Positions 57,956-64,000 of a DNA stretch of 64,000 nt are shown here, one piece after another; within the stretch, counting starts at the first letter, position 1, and every line of letters begins with the position of its first letter. Location of the stretch: the NCBI GenBank assembly GCA_008009225.1, contig VAHF01000139.1, forward strand, positions 302,794 through 366,793. Reading direction: 5' to 3'. The notes under the pieces were generated by a model. It was given only the letters and a program-made list of their open reading frames with translations. It did no database searches and had not been told where the DNA came from. Origin of the DNA: Acer yangbiense (Eukaryota > Streptophyta > Magnoliopsida > Sapindales > Sapindaceae). A program made the translations under genes and the position numbers.

Positions 57956-59156
57956 TGTTAACCCAAAATTGTCACCTGAGTGCAATTTAGAATTAACGGC
58001 ATGTGATGGACCCGGATCTAATTAGACCTGGGCTAGCGGGATACTCTATACCCCGATATTCCGCTAGTTCACTGGAATCTGCTAGGCGAGATATTGCATG
58101 TATGTAACGGACCCGGATCGAGATTGACTGGGGCCAGCGAGGTAGCCTGGTATCCCGCTAGGTATCATCAATCCGATATTATGATGAATACAAGTAATGG
58201 GATGGATGAGTTTCTTATACGGTGGATGTATGAAAGCTGAAAGGCAGTTTATATATAGAGAGAAAACTAAAAATAGCCATCCAAATTATCAGACTTTTGT
58301 TTTTAACCACTTTTGAAATTATAATTGTTAATAACTACTTTTTTAAAAAACTTTCAGTATATATCCATAAATTACCAGAGTACCCCTGAAAATAGTTTTA
58401 TTTTAAATCTCGAAACAAACTTGAAATCATACCTAAATTGAAATGTCAAAACTTGAAATCATGCCTAAATTGAAATGTCAAAACTTGAAATCATGCCTAA
58501 AATTGAAATGTCCAAACTTGAAATCTGGACTAAATTGAAATTTTCACTTTCTTCTTCTTCCTCTTCTTCTTCCTCAAACATTAGGTTTTTTTTTTGTTTT
58601 TGTTTTTTTTTGTTTTTTTCCCTTTTCTTGCAGATCACCTCACCGGCGAAGGGGGATCGATTTCGTCGCCGGCGAAGCAGCAGCGGACGACGAGGAGCAG
58701 CGCACGATCGTGGCCCGTCGCCCACGCCTGGCCGTCGCACGAACCAGCGACGAACCAGCGCCCCCCATCGCCGGACGTGGCCACTGCCGCGAAGCCCAGA
58801 AGGTCGCCGGCTCTCGGCGACACCTTCGCCGGGGCTTGGCGACCCTCAAAGCACGCCGGCGAGGGAGATCGGGGAGAGAGAGACCAGAAGAGAGAAAAGA
58901 GAAAAGAGAGAGAGTGTGTTTGGGGACCCTTTTTATATGAGGGTTTTCCAGTAATTTCTCAAAAAAGTGGCTATTAATAAATAAAGTTATGCATGTGGTT
59001 AAAAAAGAATTTCCCATAATTAGAGTGGCTGTTTTTGACAATTTTCACTTATATATATATATATGTGTGGATTTGAAATACGATCTTTACAACTCGGTAT
59101 TTGAACTATCAATATTACAACATGGAAGAAAAATAAAGCCTAAAGGAGAATGATGG
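57956..59156 (-). repeat. 5' LTR of G2, split by a putative MULE and truncated
   Basis: On the plus strand it starts TGTTAACCCAAAATTG (its 3' terminus) and runs to the TA microsatellite, is interrupted at 58258-59048, then continues to GAATGATGG at 59156. There an oppositely oriented LTR of the same family begins. The missing outer part is not seen elsewhere in the window. Confidence 0.88.
58258..59048. mobile_element. Putative non-autonomous Mutator-like element with GC-rich core
   Basis: A 791-bp insertion absent from the other copies of this LTR. The ends are imperfect inverted repeats (left GAGAGAAAACT..AAAAATAGCCA, right, reversed, GTGAAAATTGTCAAAAACAGCCA). Flanks are 9-bp TTATATATA on both sides, but the target is a TA tract, so the duplication is weak evidence. 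Inside are four units of 32-33 bp at 58420-58545 (CTTGAAATCATGCCTAAATTG type), a CT/T-rich tract ending TTGCAG, and a GC-rich block at about 58635-58875 quite unlike its surroundings. That block may be captured gene sequence (Pack-MULE). Open frames through it on both strands show no domain I recognise. Confidence 0.6.
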
Positions 59157-59281
59157 TGTTAACCGCCATAATTGGCAGGGATCAAAAAAGAATTTTCCAC
59201 TAGCTTACAGAAGAAAGCCGGGATCCAAAGTAGAAGAGAAAAGATGTCCGGATACCCCGACTGCTGGATCCTGGCGCCCAA
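59157..59281 (+). repeat. 5' end of another TGTTAACC gypsy LTR
   Basis: Starts TGTTAACCGCCATAATTGG in the opposite direction to the G2 LTR it abuts, with GATGG (59152-59156) as the likely left target duplication. It has an internal deletion of about 110 bp relative to the solo LTR and is cut at 59281 by a copia LTR. Confidence 0.85.
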
Positions 59282-61030
59282 TGTTAGGATTATGCTTAAT
59301 AGCAAGAGTGTAATAGTGTTTTTGACAATCTATTCATATTAATAATGTGATTTCTGGTTTAACAAATCTTATAGCATTTATAGTTTAATTATTATAATTG
59401 TCAAAAGTAAATAATCATAAGGTCAAAAGACTGTGAGAAAAGAAGAATTGTTCGTACATCTGGATATGTATGAGGTAGACACAATTCTTTAGTTAGTCTT
59501 GAATAATGTTCACAACTTAAGGTAAAGGTTGGGCACCTTTATCTTGTTAAAGTTGTAGATTCTTTTACTGGCATTTGAGTGGGATCAAATGTGTTATGAT
59601 GAGTCTAAAATCATCAAAGTGGCTTTGAGTAAAAGATCTAGTGCACCAGGTGCATTGAACTGGATCACAATGAAATACTTTATCTAGAACCGTCAATAGA
59701 TAAAAGTCTTTTCATTATCAGGACAATCGGAGAGTCTATCTTAATCCTGAGATAAATGATGGACTTATGGTTGCAAGTGTTATCATTTGAGTTATCAATG
59801 AGTACGATTATATAGGATAGTCTATCCTCGATAGTTTGGTGGTATTCATTTGTTAATCGATAGAGGACTTCATTTATAGATAAGGACATCGTGACTCCAT
59901 TTATTAAATGAGAGTAGAATATCATCATATGGATGTTTTGAGGTATTGGATATTAAATCTTAACGTTAAGTTTTCAATAGTGTCTATTGAAACATGGCTT
60001 CTGGACAAGTCAAAATATCCAAGTTCAAAATATGGTCATATGAGGAAATATGGTAACTTGAAGAGCTATAGGCAGTCTATGAGCTCTTGGCGATTACTGA
60101 TATTCTTCACGAGGATACACCATCTCCAATAAGAATGTCTAGGATACGAATGAGAAATATTTACTTATTCCATCTTTATTTAAGAGTGCAATTTTAGATC
60201 TTTAGTGGAATGAACTAAAATTAATAGATTGAACCTAAGTGAATCATTTGTTGATTGTGATTGGGTTATGTCTATTGGAGCTTAAATTTAGATAGGCCTG
60301 CCAAGATCCCCAATCCACACGGACTTGCATGGATCACTTGATATATTCTACCGGACTAATTATGGGTCCATCTAGAATTATATTAAGGCATGTGGACTTG
60401 TTTCTTTTAGTAAGAATGGGCCTAGTTCACATGTGGGCCTTTTATTAAATCCATTGGACCTTGATATATATATGGATTTAATAAAATAGAAAAACAATAT
60501 ATAGATATATTAATATATATGGCACATGGCCGAGATATATATATGATATTATATTGTTTTATTTTTATTATTTAATTAAATGAGAATTAATTAATTGATT
60601 GATTAATTATTTAATTAAAAATCAAAATCTTTTTCTGATTAGGAAATATGTTTCTTAGTAGTATACTATTGTGGTAGTATAATTAATATAAAAGACTTTA
60701 TTTGATAAGTAGATAGATAAATGATTTATTTATCTAGTCAAATAAGGAAGTCTTTTATATAGTCACAAATACACTAAAGAGTTGGATTAGGATTTGTATA
60801 TAATATATATGCATGTGGAATATATAGATTATATATGCATGAATGCATGCGGAAATATATATACATATATGCATGTGGCAGAATATATATTAGATGTACA
60901 CTATTATTTATATGTGGAATGCAGTACCGATATATATATATATATATTCATATATATTCATATAAAGCATGCAGAATTATATATATATATATTAAAGAGG
61001 CGTGCAGGATTTATACAGCAATAGACATAT
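59282..61030 (+). repeat. Copia LTR, fourth copy, 3' part missing
   Basis: Begins TGTTAGGATTATGC and follows the family through the U3 region and the AT-rich block with GCATGC motifs, which matches the copia A 5' LTR (4834-5080) most closely. Homology stops near 61030, before the U5 region, and no internal sequence follows. Confidence 0.88.
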
Positions 61031-61579
61031 ATATATTGGGTACGGATATTGACACCCATAAATATGATAAGCATACCCATATTTATAAGTACACCCATGT
61101 TTAAAATTTAAAATTAAAACATTACTAGAAACACCCATCTTAATGCCAATAGTACCCCTTATTTAAATGAATGTTTTCATTTTAATACAATTTATTTATA
61201 AACCCTCATAAGTTATTTACTCACCCAATTTTACAAATGCACAGCTCCTACACAAATTTTTAAACATAAATTGACAGATTTTCCTCCATCAAAACCAGAT
61301 AAAGCACCACAAGAACAGAAAAATTATACAAAAGAAAGAGTAAGAATGGACAGAATACAAGTTGCAAAGAAAGAAAGCATCATCAACTAATAGAAAATCG
61401 ATTAAAGAACAAAGCAAATCCTTTTATTGAGGATTTTCGGTATTGAGTTTAATTCCATGAAAGAATGTGGAAGATGGAAGTATGTTGTTTAACAAAAGGC
61501 TTCAATTGTTTGTTTTTTGAGTAAATTGCAAAAGTGCTTCTTTGTTGTTTAATTTTGACGGTAAAGGTTGGATAGGCTA

Positions 61580-61621
<42 letters not shown>

Positions 61622-61909
61622 TTTTCAGTTCTCTTCAACCTTTAGAAGTCGACCATTTAAGTAAGCCAACTTACTTACTACAGCCCGATAGATTTTTAGT
61701 TTCAGTTGAATACATCAGTCCATGTATAGTGGTTTGAAATCACGGAATCTACTTTGTAGGATCAAAATGACGAGCGACATTATTGTTGGAAGACTATGGA
61801 ATCACCATACTAACAGATTATCAAACAACTTTTCAAACTTAGAGATCTAATTCTAAGATGATTAAATTTTCAAGTCCATAGATGAATCGTTGTTGTGACC
61901 TGATATATT
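61031..61909. other. Unassigned AT-rich stretch with a TIR-like start
   Basis: No ORF of note. The first 120 bp repeat GACACCC, ATACCC and ACACCC motifs spaced by AT-rich DNA (TTGACACCCATAAATATG, TAAGCATACCCATA), a pattern seen at ends of some plant Mutator-like elements. I could not find the matching far end, so no element is called. Confidence 0.35.
61579..61621. repeat. AG microsatellite
   Basis: About 43 bp of AG dinucleotides with a single C interruption near 61592. Confidence 0.95.
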
Positions 61910-63800
61910 TTTTGGGTAAATAAATAGTATCATAGAAAGAGAGAAAGAATGTACAAAATACAAGGGGCATACCCCAGGAAAAACAAGAGCAAAAACAAAA
62001 GCTCAAACCAGCTCAAACATTCGAGCAAAAACAAGAAGCAAGAGCTAAACAAGGGCTCAAACAAACAAAAAAACACAAAGCAAACGAATCAACTAATAGA
62101 AATATTCCACTTTAAAGCAACATGAGGCCAATCCTTCAAGTTGATAGATAAGAGCCTACTACGAATAGTATCAATAATGGAACGGGTAACGACTATGCTG
62201 GTCTTATGAGGGCTCCCAAATATTCTATTGTTCCTTTCTCTCCAAATAGAGTAAACTGCCACAGCAAGACAAAGCTTCTTAACAACAATGGAAGGAGATT
62301 TCCCCCTCTAATGTTGAGAAGCCCAAGCAATAAAACTAGGCCATCTCTAACCATTCCAAGGCCGACCACACATATCCTTCAAATGAGACCATATGACTTT
62401 GCTATAAGCACACTCAAAGAAAAGGTGGGCATGAGTCTTGGGGAGAGCGGAGCAAAGAACACAAAGAGTACCAACATGAGGAGTATAAGGATGAACACGG
62501 TCCAACGTTGAAAGTCTCCCTCTAATAGCTAACCAAAGAATGAAGCTCATACTTGGAATGTTATGTGAATACCACACAAGCTCAAACCAAGGAACCAAAA
62601 GATGAGGAGCCTTAAGACTAGCCATGGTAGAGGATGTGGTGTAAATACCATCAAGTGTAGGAAGCCACTTAATACAATCCTCCAAACTAGAATTAGGGTT
62701 GTAAGAAGGCATGTGGTTCTTGATTTCAAGGAGGTCAATCGACATAGAGCAAGGCCAAACCCACTGATCACCAAGAATAATAGAACTGACTTTAGCCTTA
62801 TTCCCAAGACCTGAGTCATAAATTGCCCTAGAGCTCCAGTTTAAAAGAATAGGGCCATCGGGATGCCAATTATCAAACCACAAGGAAGTGCCGTGACCAT
62901 TACCAATGATATGCCGAATCAAGGGACGAGCAATGGGACGAAGCTTGAGGAGCTTTCACCTCCCAAATACTCCTATCTTTAAGATGATGGGTCTTAATCC
63001 AAGTAGACCAGAGGTTATTAGAACCATGCACTAGATTCCACAAATGTCGAATCATTAGAGCTTTATTCCAAGAAACGAGATCCTTGATGCCAAGACCACC
63101 CTCATTTTTAGGAAGACATATATCAGCCCAAGCAACTTTCGCCCCTTTACAATTTCCATCAACACCTTTCCACAAAAATGAGCAAAGCTTCTGCTCAATA
63201 TTCCTCAGAACCTTTGAAGGAAGACAAAGGTGACTAGCCCAAAAGACTTGAATACTGGACAAAACCGAGATAATAAGTTACAACTGACCCGCATATGAAA
63301 GAAAACGATTCATCCAAGAAGAAATTCTGGTCGAAACTTTAACCAAAAGAGGAGAGCAATCAAGATGACTTAACTTTGAAGAAATGATTGGAATCCCCAA
63401 ATACCTGATAGGGAGCGATCCAATGGTATAGCCAAAAATATTGATGAGCTGCTGCCTACTGTCATTATGCACCCCAGAAAGAAAAATATTACTCTTGGTT
63501 GGATTAGCTTTGAGGCCCGAGAGAGAAGAGAAATCATCAAGAGACTTCTTGAGAATGGTAGCAGAAGGAGTAGAACCATGACAAAGCATAATAAGATTGT
63601 CCGCAAAACAAAGGTGAGATAGCTTAATCTTGTCTCCAGTGAAATTTAAAGTGAGGGGAATCTTGAATGTGCTTGGCTAATAACTTAGTGAGAACCTCCA
63701 TGGCAATAACAAAGAGATAGGGAGACATAGGATCACCTTGACGTAACCCCCTCTTACTATGAAAGAAACCAGCAAGCTCACCATTTATAGAAATAGAGAA
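61910..63800 (-). pseudogene. LINE (L1-type) 3' half: RT C-terminus and zf-RVT domain
   Basis: Minus strand. From the right: INGELAGFFHSKRGLRQGDPMSPYLFVIAMEVL (RT palm), FADNLIML where FADD is expected (Asn codon at 63596-63598), SSLSGLKANPTKSNIF, RYLGIPIIS, then a TAA where CAA is expected (about 63276), WKGVDGNCKGAKVAW and the zf-RVT region FILWLAIRGRLSTLDRV with CVLCSALPKTHAHLFFEC. Frameshifts lie near 63640 and 62920, with further stops near 62345. The coding remnant ends about 62090; 61910-62090 is its 3' UTR, with a short T run on the plus strand as the possible poly(A) remnant. The 5' half is cut by an LTR at 63801. Confidence 0.9.
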
Positions 63801-64000
63801 TGAAACAAATTATAGCACGGTGTGTATAAAACTATCTAGAGGGGGGGTGAATAGATTTTAAGCTTTTTACCCAATTTTTCGTGTTAGTCAAAATTACGAA
63901 TATACCCCTAAATAGATAAAGCAATAAATCAAGTATAAAATGCAGAAATTAAATAAGACTTGATTTTTACGTGGAAACCCTTACGGGAAAAACCACGGGC
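63801..64000 (-). repeat. Start of a Sirevirus-like LTR, cut by the window end
   Basis: Begins TGAAACAAATTATAG and carries CTAGAGGGGGGGTGAATAG and ACGTGGAAACCC...GGGAAAAACCACGGGC, as in N1-N3, but is clearly diverged from them. It has the same orientation as the N elements. It interrupts the LINE. Confidence 0.82.

Larger units (their letters stand above)
50499..59156 (-). mobile_element. G2: gypsy element with gag, protease and an antisense gene, no RT or integrase
   Basis: Minus-strand element: 5' LTR at the right (57956-59156), PBS, gag, protease, a non-coding stretch, then an intron-containing gene on the opposite strand, PPT and 3' LTR at the left (to 51412). Between protease and PPT there is no trace of RT, RNase H or integrase, so it is non-autonomous. 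LTR termini TGTTAACC/GGTTAACA are shared with the solo LTR 7976-9182 and with G1. Both outer LTR edges are truncated, so no target duplication can be read. Confidence 0.9.

Noticed and set aside
58475..58954. 159-codon open frame through the GC-rich block, as a host gene
   Set aside because: Open frames exist in several frames and on both strands because of GC-rich composition. The residues are low-complexity Arg/Ser/Pro, and the block sits inside a small mobile element.

Overview
The window reads as intergenic, heterochromatin-like plant DNA, probably from an angiosperm with a large genome. It is almost entirely nested LTR retrotransposons, plus a LINE fragment and one putative Mutator-like element. 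I see no host gene, tRNA, rRNA or CRISPR array. Evidence for a plant: Ty1/copia elements primed by initiator tRNA-Met, Sirevirus-type LTR ends, a Ty3/gypsy Tat-lineage polyprotein with two RNase H regions, an Athila-like protease fragment and plant telobox motifs (AAACCCTAA) in LTRs. The host species cannot be named from the sequence.

Layout. (1) 1-6569: copia copy A on the minus strand, inserted (TSD GAATG) into an LTR of a TGTTAACC...GGTTAACA gypsy family (6570-7088). That LTR lies inside (2) copia copy B, minus strand, in pieces from 7089 to 21654. B is further split by a solo gypsy LTR (7976-9182, TSD ATTAG), a solo Sirevirus LTR (9620-11267, TSD ACCTT) and a complete non-coding gypsy-type element G1 (15652-21616, TSD ACAAT) inside its 5' LTR. 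(3) 21655-24479: Athila-like protease and zinc-knuckle debris, then part of a Sirevirus-like LTR. (4) 24480-50498: copia copy C, plus strand. Its 5' LTR holds a complete gag-only Sirevirus-type element N1 (26457-33042, TSD CCTCT). Its leader holds a Tat gypsy G3 (34652-about 42505). A deletion fused G3 to a second gag-only element N2 (ends 44806), and copia gag-pol resumes at 44807. (5) 50499-59156: gypsy G2, minus strand, with gag and protease but no reverse transcriptase or integrase. On its opposite strand is a decayed three-exon gene with canonical introns (51823-54387). A putative MULE sits in its 5' LTR. (6) 59157-64000: LTR debris, an unassigned stretch, a LINE 3' half on the minus strand and the start of another Sirevirus-like LTR.

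State and relations. Every polyprotein in the window is broken except the gag reading frame of N1. Most in-frame stops fit C-to-T change (CAA, CAG or CGA to a stop, or TGG to a stop), as expected in methylated repeats. N1 is the youngest insertion: its two 1,780-bp LTRs differ at about seven sites by eye, all transitions. G1 and G2 share LTR termini and 3' internal repeats, so G1 looks like a non-coding relative of G2. N1, N2 and the solo LTR N3 form one Sirevirus-type family; the two copies with internal sequence carry the same shortened gag start.

The observations most worth following are the spliced antisense gene of G2, the gag-only Sirevirus family, the integrase defect shared by copia A and B, the tandem arrays that make up G1, and the conserved leader hairpin of the copia family. 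Coordinates of LTR ends with visible TG/CA and target duplications are exact by reading; truncation points are approximate by a few bases.
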